Positions 11,069 through 21,736 of a stretch of DNA of 64,000 nt are shown here, piece after piece (position 1 is the first letter of the stretch; every line of letters begins with the position of its first letter). The DNA lies in the NCBI GenBank assembly GCA_023935145.1, contig CM043697.1, forward strand, positions 54,476,001 through 54,540,000, read 5' to 3'. Origin of the DNA: Bretschneidera sinensis. Its lineage: Eukaryota; Streptophyta; Magnoliopsida; Brassicales; Akaniaceae. The notes beneath the pieces are model-generated. The model was given only the letters and a program-made list of their open reading frames with translations, searched no databases and was not told where the DNA came from. The position numbers were made by a program, and so were the translations under genes.

Positions 11069-12338
11069 TGATGAGTGCTAAATATTACGTGTTTTAGCCC
11101 CTTAGTTTACATTTGTTGAGTTCTTAGTTATGTTATTTTGTGCTATTTTATCTATTTTCTATGTTTTTATAGGTTTTGGAATAAAATGAAGCAATGTGGA
11201 AACTACAGGGCTTAAAGAGCAAAAGCTGAGGATGCCTAGTGCGATCGAGCGCACAGCACATGCGATCGATTGCACCTGCGATCGTGCACACAAGGCATGA
11301 GATCAATCGCACCTGCGCTCGAGCGCACCAGACTTACGATCGATCGCAAGTGATTCACACATCCCACACTGGAGAGGAAACAATAGCAGTATCATATATA
11401 TTGCAGTGCATTGTGATGTGCTCGAGCGCAAAAGGCTTGCGATCGATCGCAAGTGACTGGAACATCCCACATCGGATAGGAATCACTTATAGCACGCCAG
11501 ACACATTGCATCGCACCATGCTGCGATCGATCGCACTAGACTTGCGATCGATCGCAAAGGACCAGTATCCCACATCGAATTTACAGCTCATTGTACTCCG
11601 GGAATTCCCTTATATAAACACAACCTCACTTCATTATTTGGTGTGCAGTCTGGTGGATTTCTACTAGCATTCTAGTAGATCTCCTAAGGGCTTTTGCTTT
11701 AATGCTTAGCACTTTTTATTGTGAAATTTAGTTTCATGATCATGAGTGGCTAAAATCTTCAGCTAAGGTTGAAGATGAAGCCTCGCCATTGTTTAGTATT
11801 ATATTTTCAGATATGTTCATACAATTCTGATATGTTTAGTTTAAATGTTCTATTTCAATTGTTTGAGTAAATTCTTACGATCGATAGTTTTTAATTGTTC
11901 TGTTGGATATTCTGTGTGATTCATCCGATGGATACATCGAATCCTTTTCGATTAAATTGGATTTCCTTTGTGATTTGTTAAAAGCGGATACATTGGATGC
12001 TTTTGGTTTAATTGGGATATTCGTTGTTTTTTGTTTAAGCTGGATTCATGGAATGTTTTGATAGATTATTTTTATATAGAACATGAAGATATATGCTTTA
12101 CTTTGGTTGAGTGGATTCAGAAACCTTAGTGTTTTCATCATTAGTTATTTAATCAATTTAGTTTAGTTTATATTTGTTTTGCAAAAATATAATTCACATT
12201 TCGGAACTAGGTTAAAATAAGGTTTGTTTAGATAAAAAGCTATTTTCACAATGCACTCCCTGTGGATTCGACCTCGCACTTGCACAACACTATATTGCAA
12301 ACGATTCGTAAGCTTGCGAGTAATTTAAACTCACAACA
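11069..12338 (+). repeat. 5' LTR of element B
   Basis: Starts TGATGAGTGCTAAATATTAC, ends ACTCACAACA. TATA box TATATAAA at 11611-11618. Upstream of it (11239-11560) is an array of GCGATCGATCGC and GCGCTCGAGCGC palindromes. Compared with the 3' LTR it lacks ~87 bp after CCTAAGGGCTTTTG (near 11694); other differences are scattered substitutions, many at CpG. Confidence 0.95.
11239..11560 (+). promoter_or_regulatory. Palindrome array upstream of the B LTR TATA box
   Basis: Perfect or near palindromes: GTGCGATCGAGCGCAC 11239-11254, TGCGCTCGAGCGCA 11314-11327, CGATCGATCG block near 11337, CTTGCGATCGATCGCAAG 11436-11453, TGCGATCGATCGCA 11522-11535, TTGCGATCGATCGCAA 11542-11557. Three are followed by a CATCCCACAYYGGA-like block (about 11361, 11462, 11566). 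The location just 5' of the TATA box suggests promoter/enhancer repeats; that role is inference. Confidence 0.6.
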
Positions 12339-12344
12339 AGTTTT

Positions 12345-12362
12345 TGGCGCCGTTGCCGGGGA
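12345..12362 (+). other. Primer-binding site of B (tRNA-Asp)
   Basis: TGGCGCCGTTGCCGGGGA, 6 bases after the LTR, is the exact complement of the plant tRNA-Asp 3' end including CCA. Confidence 0.95.
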
Positions 12363-12490
12363 GTTGTTTTTGTTTGTGAAATTTTTGTCTAAATTGATTT
12401 TATTTTTCTACTAGTTTAGTTAGCATTTTTGTTTTATTTTATTTTGCTGCTTCTGCTAGTTAGTTTGTTTTACTGTTTTCTGTTTGGTGT

Positions 12491-14262
12491 ATGTTTGGTC
12501 GGAGATCCCTGAATTTAGAATTGACACCTATCCTGATTTAGAAAGAACTCTTAGGAGACAGAAGAAGTCACTTGCTGAATAAGAGACAATTGAGATAGGA
12601 GAAAACTTGAGGAACCAAGAGCAACCTGGACCGTGGAACGTGAACTTCACCACGTCCTTGAGAGATTTGTTCGCACCAGTTACAACTAACTCATCTTCCT
12701 GCATCATGTTGCCACCCACCAATGCTATCCATTTTGATTTAAAGCCACATGTCATCCAACTCCTACCCTTATTTCATGGCTTAGATCTTGAAAATCCTTA
12801 CAACTATGTAAAGAAGTTCAAAGATATTTGTGCCACATTCAAGTTCCAGAACTTCTCTGAGGAGTCAGTCCATCTTAGACTTTTCCCTTTTTCTCTTCAT
12901 GATAGAGCTAGGGCATGGTTTGATTCCAACACGTCTGGGTCTATTACATCTTGGCAAAATCTACTGAGTAAATTCTGTAATAAATTTTTCCCAATGTCTA
13001 GAGTGAATGAGTACCGAAAGGAGATTAGTTCTTTCACTCAGGAGGAGGATGAGAAGTTTTCTGAGAGTTGGGAGTGTTTTAAAGAGTTACTGATTAGATG
13101 CCCTCCACATGGATATGAGAAGTGGAGACTTGTTCAGTTCTTCTACCAAGGGTTGACTCAACCTAACCGTAGCATGATCGAGTTTATGAATGGGGGGGCA
13201 TTCTTAAGTCTGACAAGGGATGAAGCATACAAGGTATTGGACAAACTGTCCAACAACTCACAGCAGTGGGATTTTTCAAGCTGTCGGGATAAGTCCATTC
13301 GTGCTCTTAGGAAATGAGGCATCTATGAGATTAAGGAGGAGACTGACCTAAAAATAAAGATAGATGCTCTCACCAAGAAAATTGACGCTCTCACTATTGG
13401 TAAGTCCATCAATGCTACCAATACAATTAATGACGATTGCTGTTCCATCTGTGCTAGTCCTATGCATTTAGCGCAGAATTGTCCATCTATGCCGGCTTTT
13501 GGCGAGTGTCCCACGGAACATGTAAACGCTTTCAATGACTATCAGAGGCAATCAAGTGGATCCTACTCTGAGACTTACAATCCAGGGTGGCGAAACCACC
13601 CTAATTTTTCATCGAAGCAGAACCAATCGCTGAATCAGGGAGGAGCCTCTTATCATGCTTACAATCAATACCCTCATGGATTGCCTCCACCAATTACAAG
13701 TCATGGTCACTCAGTCCATCCAGCACCATCATCTGCTTACCATACTCCCACTCAAGTGCCAACACCGGTTTCACAATCATTGGAGGACACTTTCAAGGAG
13801 TTCATGAAGATGACCGGCCAATCCATCAGCGAAGTGAGGAGTGCAACAATAGTAAACACCCAAGTGATTGCCAATCTAGAGAGTCAAATAGAGCAAATCG
13901 CAAGTCATTTGGGTGAAAGAGAAAAGGGAAAGTTCCCCAGTCAGCCCGTGACCAACCCGAAGAGACAGTTTATGGTTGGAAATTCATCAAATCCTATGCA
14001 TGAGCAGGAACAAGTGCAATCGATTATCACATTAAGGCCTGGGAGACAAGTGGACAATCGAGTAGAAGAGAGCCCTGCTATGCAGCAAGGGCAAGAAAGT
14101 GGCAACAAGGAGAAGAGAGATGCTGAGCCATCTACATCCACTCCTACTGTGAATGACCCTCCTAGGTTGTTTATACCTAAAGCACCTTACCCTGAGAGAT
14201 TACAAGCACCCAAGAAAGGAGGGAAGTTTGAAGAAATTCTGGAGGTGTTCAAGCGAGTCTAA
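12491..14262 (+). pseudogene. gag of element B (Athila type)
   Basis: The start is probably ATG 12491 (MFGRRS), with a small frameshift near 12510 leading into EFRIDTYPDLERTLRR, the usual Athila Gag N-terminus. TAA 12580 and TGA 13315 are the only stops in the main frame. The gag core lies at about 12760-13200 (LRLFPFSLHDRARAWFDS, LLSKFCNKFFP). A CCHC zinc knuckle, C-x2-C-x4-H-x4-C, is intact at 13441-13482, followed by NPGWRNHPNFS. The C-terminal part is Gln/Ser/Pro-rich with a helical stretch near 13780-13920. The frame continues past TAA 14260 into protease, so gag and pol were probably one polyprotein. Confidence 0.9.
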
Positions 14263-14910
14263 ATCAATATTCCACTTTTGGACACCATCGAGCAAGTGCC
14301 ATCATATACCAAGTTCTTAAAGGACTTGATCACTATCAAAAGGAGGACGAATGTCCCGAAGAAGGCATTTTTGACCGAGTAGGTTAGCTCAATCCTTCAG
14401 TGCAAGCTGCCGATCAAGTATAAGGACCCATGGTGTCCTACCATCTCTTGCATGATAGGAGTAAGCCAGATTGAGAAGGCTCTATTGGATTTAGGAGCCA
14501 GTGTGACTCTTCTCCTCTATTCAGTCTATTTGCAGTTGGGGGTAGGAGAATTGAAGCCCACATCCACAACACTTCAATTGGCTGACAGGTCAGTGAAAAT
14601 ACAACATGGAGTAGTTGAGGATGTTTTGATAAAGGTAGATCAGTTTTATTTCCCCGTGGATTTTATTATGCTAGATACAGAGCCGGTCTAGAATATAGGG
14701 ATTCAGATACCAGTGATTCTAAGGCGACCATTCTTAGCCACGGCTAACGCCCTAATCAATTGTAGGACAGGGGTGATGAAGATTTCCTTCGAAAATGTGA
14801 TAGTGGAGTTGAATATTTTTGATATCACTAAGCAACCACTGGAATTTGCTGAAGTGAGAAATATATGCTTAATAGAGGAGATTATTGAAGAGACGGTGGA
14901 TTAATCAAGC
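14263..14910 (+). pseudogene. Protease region of element B
   Basis: Same frame as gag. NIPLLDTIEQVPSYTKFLKDL leads into ALLDLGASVTLL (active site, about 14479-14514), then LQLADRSVKIQHGVVEDVL and VILRRPFLATA, where the usual G of LGRPF is R. Stops at TAG 14380, TAG 14689 and TAA 14902. Confidence 0.85.
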
Positions 14911-16600
14911 ATGGAGGACCCCCTGGAGGCATGCTTTGCTCAGTTTGGAGAGGATATGGATTTGGATAAGTTACTTGAGCAAGCAAATGCCATTTTAGAG
15001 TCTACTCCTACAGAAAGTAGTGAGAAAGAAGAGACTGAAGAACTTGAGCCTCCTAACAAGGAACTTAAACCTTTACTAGACAATCTTCAATATAAGTTCC
15101 TAGGTCCAACAGAGTCTTTGCTTGTGATTATAGCTTCAAATTTGGTTGAGGCTCAAGAGAAGAAATTATTAGATGTTTTGAGAGAGCACAAGGAAGCTAT
15201 AGGATGGACTATTGAGGATATCAGGGGAATCAGCCCCTCGGTGGTAATGCACAAGATACATTTAGAGGAGAATGCTAAGCCATCGAGGGAGCCACAAAGA
15301 AGGCTCAACCCAACTATGCAAGAGTTTGTGAGGGCAGAAGTAATTAAGTTGTTAGATGCAGGGATCATTTATCCCATCTCTGATAGCAAGTGGGTGAGCT
15401 CGATTCATGTCGTGCCCAAGCGAGCTAGATTAACAGTAGTGAAGAATAAGGACAATGAGTTGGTGCTAACTCGTGTTCAGTCAGGATGGAGAGTGTGTAT
15501 AGACTACCGTAAACTGAACACTGTCACAAGGAAGGATCATTTTTCACCCCAATTTATTGATCAGATGGTGGAGCGTTTGGCTGGGCACGAGTATTATTGT
15601 TTTTTGGATGGTTATTCTGGATATAACCAGGTCCCCGTGGACCTCAAAGATCAGGAGAAAACAACATTTACCTGTCCTTTTGGGACATTCGCATACCGTC
15701 GCATGCCCTTTTGGTTATGCAATGCACCTGCTACTTTTTAGCGGTGCATGGTTAGCATATTCTCTGACATGGTGAAGCGTTCTTTAGATATTTTCATGGA
15801 TGACTTCTCCGTCTTTGGTTCATCATTTGAGGAGTGTCTGCAACATCTCACTTTGGTTTTAGTGCGGTGCAAGGAGAAGAACCTGATGCTTAAGTGGGAG
15901 AAGTGCCATTTTATGGTCAAGCAAGGTATTGTACTGGCGCACGTCATATCTTATCGAGGGATTGAGGTCGACAAAGCGAAGGTGGACCTGATTTCCAACC
16001 TTCCACCCCCACGTACAGTGAAGGAGGTTCGATCTTTTCTGGGCCATGCAGGATTCTACAGGAGATTTATCCAGAATTTCAGCAAGATTGCCCAGCCCTT
16101 GTGCAAGTTATTAATGAAGGATGCCCCATTTGTATTCGATGAAGATTGTAACAAAGTATTTGGGGATCTGAAGAAGATTCTGACATCCACACCCATTATT
16201 CAGCCACCCAAATGGGGTGTGCCTTTTGAAATTATGTGTGACGCATCAGACTATGCTGTTGGAGTTGTTTTGGGGCAACATGTTGATAAACTTCCCCATG
16301 TTATCTATTATGCAAGTCAAACTCTAAACGATGCACAACTCAATTACTCTACTATTGAGAAGGAGTTGTTAGCAGTCGTTTTTGCATTAGACAAGTTCAG
16401 ATCCTACTTGTTAGGATTTTATCTACTCGGACCATGTAGCATTGAAGTATCTTTTCTCTAAAAAAGATGTTAAATCTCGTCTTATCCGATAGATCTTGCT
16501 ACTTCAAGAGTTTGACATAGAGATTCGGGATAAGAAAGGTTATAAAAATGTGGTGGCCGACCATTTGTTTAGGTTGATAGTGGATTTCACTGAGGCCACC
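14911..16600 (+). pseudogene. Reverse transcriptase and RNase H of element B
   Basis: One frame from 14911 to 16461 with only TAG 15739. RT motifs: RRLNPTMQEFVRAEVIKLLD, GWRVCIDYRKLNTVTRKDHF, FLDGYSGYNQV, CPFGTFAYRRMPF, and catalytic FMDD at 15793-15804. RNase H (about 16225-16570): IMCDASDYAVGVVLGQ, LNYSTIEKELLAVVFALDKF, then a frameshift/small rearrangement near 16415-16440, KYLFSKKD, and VVADHLFRL. The product would copy element RNA and degrade the RNA strand in the particle. Compared with A it keeps the FPDEQLMHIAH..WFADIVNY linker to integrase (to about 16700). Confidence 0.9.
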
Positions 16601-16719
16601 ACTCCCATTTCTGAGACCTTTCCTGATGAGCAATTGATGCACATTGCTCACAATCCCGCGTCATGGTTTGCTGATATAGTGAACTATTTTGTCACTGGTC
16701 AAATGCCTTTACTTTGGGG

Positions 16720-17953
16720 GTGACAAGATAAATCAAAGTTTTTGGCCATGGTAAAACATTTTTCTGGGATGATCCTTACCTGTTCAAGTATTGTCCCGAT
16801 CAGATCGTCAGAAGATGTATTCCTGAGCATGACCAATCTAATATCATCACCTTTTGTCATGATCATGCTTGTGGAGGCCATTTCAGTGCTAAAAAGACCG
16901 CTGCAAAGATTTTGCAGTGCGGATTCAATTGGCCTACCCTATTCCGAGATTCTCACACTTACTGTGTATCTTGTGAGCGTTGCCAAAAGCTAGGGAGTAT
17001 TTCTAGGAGGAATATGATGCCCCTCAACCTCATTCTGATTGTTGAGATTTTTGACGTGTGGGGCATTGATTTTATGGGACCTTTCCCAAACTCCTTTAGC
17101 TATCTGTACATTCTAGTTGCTGTGGACTATCTGTCCAAATGGGTGGAAGCAGTTGCATGCAAGACCAATGACCATAGAGTTGTGGTCCAGTTTTTGAAGA
17201 ACAATATCTTTGCTCGTTTTGGTATGCCTCGAGCAATTATAAGTGATGGAGGTAAGCACTTTTGCAACAGAATTTTTGAGCAGTTGATGAAGAAGTATTT
17301 CATCACACACAAAGTTGCCACACCGTATCACCCACAGACTAGTGGACAAGTGGAAATTTCCAATCGCTAGATTAAGCACATTTTGGAGAAAACTGTGAAC
17401 CCTAATAGAAAGGACTGGTCTCTGTGATTGACTGATGCCCTGTGGGCATATCGAACAGCATTTAAGACACCAATTGGTGTCTCCATATCGTATTGTGTAC
17501 GAAAAAGCCTGTCACCTTCCAGTCAAATTAGAGCATAGAGCCTATTGGGCTATCAAACAGCTTAACTTTAATCTTTTGAAGGCTGGCTCCCAAAGGAAGC
17601 TCCAACTCAATGAATTAGAGGAGCTGCGAAATGATGCATATGAGTGTGCACGGTCATACAAAGCACAAATGAAGAAGACTCATGACCAAAACATTTTGAG
17701 ATGAGCTTTTGAGCCGGGTCAAAAAGTTTTTTTTTACAACTCACGCCTGCATCTCTTCCCAGACAAGCTCAAGTATCGATGGACCGACCCCTTTATTATT
17801 TGGTTAGTTTTTCCTCATGGGGCCATCGAGATTGAGGATCCAAAGAATGGTAGCACTTTCAAGGTAAATGGACAGAGGCTAAAACCATTCTTGGAGTTGA
17901 GGAGTCCGGACATTGAGACAATATTGTTGACGGATCCTATTTACTCTGATTGA
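16720..17953 (+). pseudogene. Integrase of element B
   Basis: The N-terminal part is frameshifted around 16720-16880. The finger half CVSCERCQK is at about 16966-16990. Core: [12 protein letters not shown] (first Asp, about 17065), [10 protein letters not shown] (second Asp, about 17245), and QVEISNR with the catalytic Glu (17350-17367), then TAG 17368, TGA 17425 and a small deletion near 17476 (the IGMSPYR motif reads IGVSPYR across it). C-terminal part: [32 protein letters not shown] and VNGQRLKPFLE, ending at TGA 17951. Unlike A, the shared 3' non-coding region follows at once. Confidence 0.9.
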
Positions 17954-19227
17954 GGGTCATCTACTAAGGAGAGTCTGGCTGAAGACTTTAAACTTAGCAC
18001 TCATGGGAGGCACCCCACAGCTTATCATTTTTGTTTGTTTATTATTTTACATATTTATGATTAATGTTTGTTTTCAGTATTTTTTGTTTTCCAGTCTTTA
18101 TTTATCAGGGACAACGCGTACTTTAGATCAAGTTTGGGGGTATACTATGAGCCATACCAGTCCAGATAGTTCTCCATATCCCAGGTCAACTCTTTCCATA
18201 ATATTAACACATTGGGGTCAATGTGTAATTTAAGTTTGGGGGTATGGGAGACATATTACACACACTTTGTCCTAATTTGTTGTTGTTTTTTTTAATGCAT
18301 GCTCATGTTATTTTGAAATTTTGGTTGATCTAAACAATTTCTGTGATGTAATTCATTGGTGAGCTTAATTTTTGGAACACATGATCTGTTGATAAAGTTT
18401 TAAAATTTAGTTACTTATTTGAGGCAAGTGAGAATTCAAATGTTTGATCTCTAATCTAACACGAGCACATTAGTACACATTATGTGAGGTATGACATGTG
18501 ATTTTAATGTGTACGTTTCTGTCTTAACTGAAACGGGATGACTTGTTGGATTAACACTTTGGTATATAAAAAAAAAGAAAAAAAAATGATGATCATAAAT
18601 AAACTTTCCACTGAGTAACTGGACCTCTTGCCTCAGTAAACAGTGAATGTTCACGTTAAAAGGTTGGAATTTTGTTTAATAGTATTAAGGCCAGTTTAAT
18701 TTCATAGTCTTTTTGACTCGAATTAGTAAGCCCTAAGGGGTGTCTGTGCACCTAATGCCCTAAAACCATATGGTTTGGGAGTCATTAACTCAACACTCGC
18801 TACATGGGTCAATTAGAAAGCTTAAGGAAACTAAACATAACAGAGCCTTACAAAAAAGAGAAGAAAATAAAAACTATGCCATTTTCGTTCATTCTGATGG
18901 GAAATGCGGTGAATCTTGAGATATAGAGACCTTACACATTGGACTCATTCGGAAGCTTCATTTTTATTTGCTAATTCACTTCACACTGAGTCAGACTTAT
19001 GATGCATTAACCTGCCTTTTGTAAGTAATTAGATTTTAACATTTCTATTCATTGCGAAGATGGGTTTATCTTTTTAAGCTTGCTCATGAATCATAATCAT
19101 GGTGGTGTGTGCTCCTAAAATCTTTGGATACCATGAGTTATGAACTTATCTTTATATTCTTTGTTTTTCATTTAGTTTTTAGTTTCGTATTGCTATGGGA
19201 CTAGCAATATGTAAGTTTGGGGGTATT
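17954..19227 (+). other. 3' non-coding region of element B with hairpin and polypurine tracts
   Basis: No gene. It contains ATGGGAGGCACCCCACA (about 18003), a widely shared Athila 3' motif by recollection; a perfect hairpin ACACATTG-GGGT-CAATGTGT at 18207-18226; and three polypurine-like AAGTTTGGGGG tracts at about 18130, 18232 and 19214. The last abuts the 3' LTR and is the expected plus-strand primer. The region is collinear with 22915-24209 of element A. Confidence 0.8.
19213..19227 (+). other. Polypurine tract of B
   Basis: AAGTTTGGGGGTATT directly before the 3' LTR start TGATGAGTGC at 19228. Confidence 0.8.
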
Positions 19228-20584
19228 TGATGAGTGCTAAATATTACGTGTTTTAGCCCCTTAGTTTACATTTGTTGAGTTCTTAGTTATGTTATTTCGT
19301 GCTATTTTATCTATTTTCTGTGTTTTCTGTGTTTTTATAAGTTTTGGAATAAAATGAAGCAATGTGGAAACTACAGGGCTTAAAGAACAAAAGCTGAGGA
19401 TGCCTAGTGCGATCGAGCGCACAACACATGTGATTGATCACACCTGCGATCGTGTGCACAAGGCATGAGATCAATTGCACCTGCGCTCGAGTGCACCAGA
19501 CTTGCGATCGATCGCAAGTGACTCACACATCCCACACTGGAGAGGAAACAACAGCAGTATCATATATATTGCAGCGCATTGTGATGCACTCGAGCGCAAA
19601 AGGCTTGCGATCGATCGCAAGTGACTTGCACATCCCACATCGGATAGGAAGCACTTACAGCGCGCCAGACACATTACATCGCACCATGCTGCGATCGATC
19701 ACACTAGACTTGCGATCGATCGCAAAGGACCAGTATCCCACATCGAATTTATAGCTCATTGTACTCCAGGAATTCCCTTATATAAACACTACCTCACTTC
19801 ATTATTCGGTGTGTAGTCTGGTGGATTTCTACTAGCATTCTAGTAGATCTCCTAAGGGCTTTTGCCACTACCAGGGGAAGTGCTGCCCAACTGCATGTGG
19901 AATTTCTCCCAATATACAATTAGTTTTAATTCTTTTCAAGTTTTTAATGCTTAGCACTTTTTATTGTGAAATTTAGTTTCATGATCATGAGTGGCTAAAA
20001 TCTTCAGCTAAGGTTGAAGATGAAGCCTCGCCATTGTTTAGTATTATATTTTCAGATATGTTCATACAATTCTGATATGTTTAGTTTAAATGTTCTATTT
20101 CAATTGTTTGAGTAAATTCTTACGATTGATAGTTTTTAATTGTTCTGTTGGATATTCTGCGTGATTCATCCGATGGATACATCGAATCCTTTTCGATTAA
20201 ATTGGATTTCCTTTGTGATTTGTTAAAAGCGGATACATTGGATGCTTTTGGTTTAATTGGGATATTCGTTGTTTTTTGTTTAAGCTGGATTCATGGAATG
20301 TTTTGATAGATTATTTTTATATAGAACATGAAGATATATGCTTTACTTTGGTTGAGTGGATTCAGAAACCTTAGTGTTTTCATCATTAGTTATTAAATCA
20401 ATTTAGTTTAGTTTATATTTGTTTTGCAAAAATATAATTCACAATTCGGAACTAGGTTAAAATAAGGTTAGTTTAGATAAAAAGCTACTTTCACAACGCA
20501 CTCCCTGTGGATTCGACCTCGCACTTGCACAACACTATATTGCAAACGATTCGTGTGCTTATGAGTAATTTAAAACTCACAACA
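19228..20584 (+). repeat. 3' LTR of element B
   Basis: 1357 bp, the same ends as 11069-12338. It keeps the ~87-bp segment (about 19865-19951) missing from the 5' LTR. TATA box TATATAAA at about 19780. Palindrome array at about 19407-19730, with more CpG sites already changed to TG/CA. Confidence 0.95.
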
Positions 20585-20839
20585 CCAGGCAAACTAAAGT
20601 CCCGATGGTCTAGTCCTTATGTGGTCACCAAGGTCTTTCCCCATGGTGCTTTGGAGATCCATGGTTCCAACGATAATCAGACATTCACAGTAAATGGACA
20701 CAGAGTCAAGCCATATCTTGAAATCAACTTGCCACCTAGAGATGAAGATTTGGCACTTCAATCTGTCCAGTATGCAGCAGAACTGAAAGCACTTGAGCCA
20801 CATGAAGTGGACATTAAGTGCCCCCTTCTAAGAGAGTAG
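20585..20839 (+). pseudogene. Integrase C-terminus of element A (resumes after B)
   Basis: Starts with the target duplication CCAGG, which continues the LFPG codons broken at 11068. It reads on as GKLKSRWSSPYVVTKVFPHG and VNGHRVKPYLE, the typical Athila integrase end, and stops at TAG 20837. Homologous to 17740-17953 in B. Confidence 0.9.
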
Positions 20840-21477
20840 CACTGAAGCTACTATAGAGAGTGCTTGAGCAGCTCAGACTTTGATAAATGTGTAGCTCAAG
20901 TGCCTCTATTGAGGTCAGTGATACTGAGGCCACTGAGTATGGTATAATTTTATTTTTGCTAATTGTTTTCATTATTTTTAATTTTTTTAGTCCTTTCTAT
21001 AGTTTATTTAGTTGTCAGCACTTTCTGCCCTTGCAATCGAGCGTACTACACAGTGTGCTCGAGCGCACTCTCGCCTTGTGCTCAATGGCATGCGAGCGCA
21101 CCACACCAATGAACACACCTGCACACGAGTGCGATCGAGCGCACCTCACAATGCACTCGAGCGCACGTGGGGCAGAGAGTCACGTGTTACTTTTTATTCA
21201 TTTGTTTATGTTACATCCTTACATTTTCACTCTCACACTTTCACACTCGCACTCTCTCTTATTGCTCTCTCACTCTCGCACGACACTCAAACTCTCACCA
21301 CCCAATCTCTCATCGCCCATCACCACCACATCACCACCACAACACTGACCAAACCCCCCTTCACCACCGCTCACACCCATGTGCACACCAAGTAATCACT
21401 CATGTCCGTTTTACCCTTAATTTCTCATATAATCCCATTTTCAAATATTCTTTGATTTACTTGTTGTTTTTAAACAA

Positions 21478-21525
<48 letters not shown>

Positions 21526-21736
21526 TCTCTTATGCTCTTGGGTTGTATCTAGTCATTTTACAAGAGGTTGAGACTTTGTAGAGTGCTGCCCACAGCTTCA
21601 AAATTATTGTCGCCCATAACTTGTTTGATAGATTGCCTGACCTAGTGCGCTCAAATGCAAGGAGTCTGTGATCGAGCATAGAGTAGAGTGTGATCTAGCG
21701 CACTACACTGAGATCGAGCACAAATCTTGCAGAAAC
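20840..21736 (+). other. Extra module of element A, 5' part: repeats and low complexity
   Basis: No convincing gene. It contains a cluster of GATCGAGCGCAC and CTCGAGCGCAC motifs (21030-21165, again 21670-21720) like those in the LTRs, a CT/CA-rich stretch (21220-21390) whose frames give low-complexity Ser/Leu/His/Thr protein, and an AT dinucleotide run. Likely leader of the extra reading frame that follows. Confidence 0.5.
21482..21523. repeat. (AT)n microsatellite
   Basis: About 21 uninterrupted AT units. Confidence 0.95.

Larger units (their letters stand above)
11069..20584 (+). mobile_element. Complete Athila-like element B nested in element A
   Basis: LTRs at 11069-12338 and 19228-20584, tRNA-Asp PBS, gag, protease, RT, RNase H, integrase, 3' region and polypurine tract. 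It is flanked by the perfect 5-bp target duplication CCAGG (11064-11068 and 20585-20589). Rejoining the flanks restores the integrase reading of A across the site, which proves the nesting order. Length 9516 bp. The gag-pro-RT part keeps a single frame from 12607 to 16461 broken only by stop codons, so B is younger than A. Confidence 0.97.

Noticed and set aside
11239..11560. Palindrome repeats considered as a CRISPR-like or origin array
   Set aside because: Irregular spacing, similar spacers, location inside a retrotransposon LTR and plant context rule this out.
11239..11667. 142-codon frame across the LTR palindrome array (also 19434-19754)
   Set aside because: The frame is open because the repeated CGATCGATCGCA units lack stops in one phase; the region is LTR promoter sequence.
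21012..21571. Overlapping open frames of 127-153 codons giving His/Thr/Ser/Leu-rich proteins
   Set aside because: They come from CT/CA-rich low-complexity DNA and an AT run; three frames are open at once, with no domain, so they are not genes.
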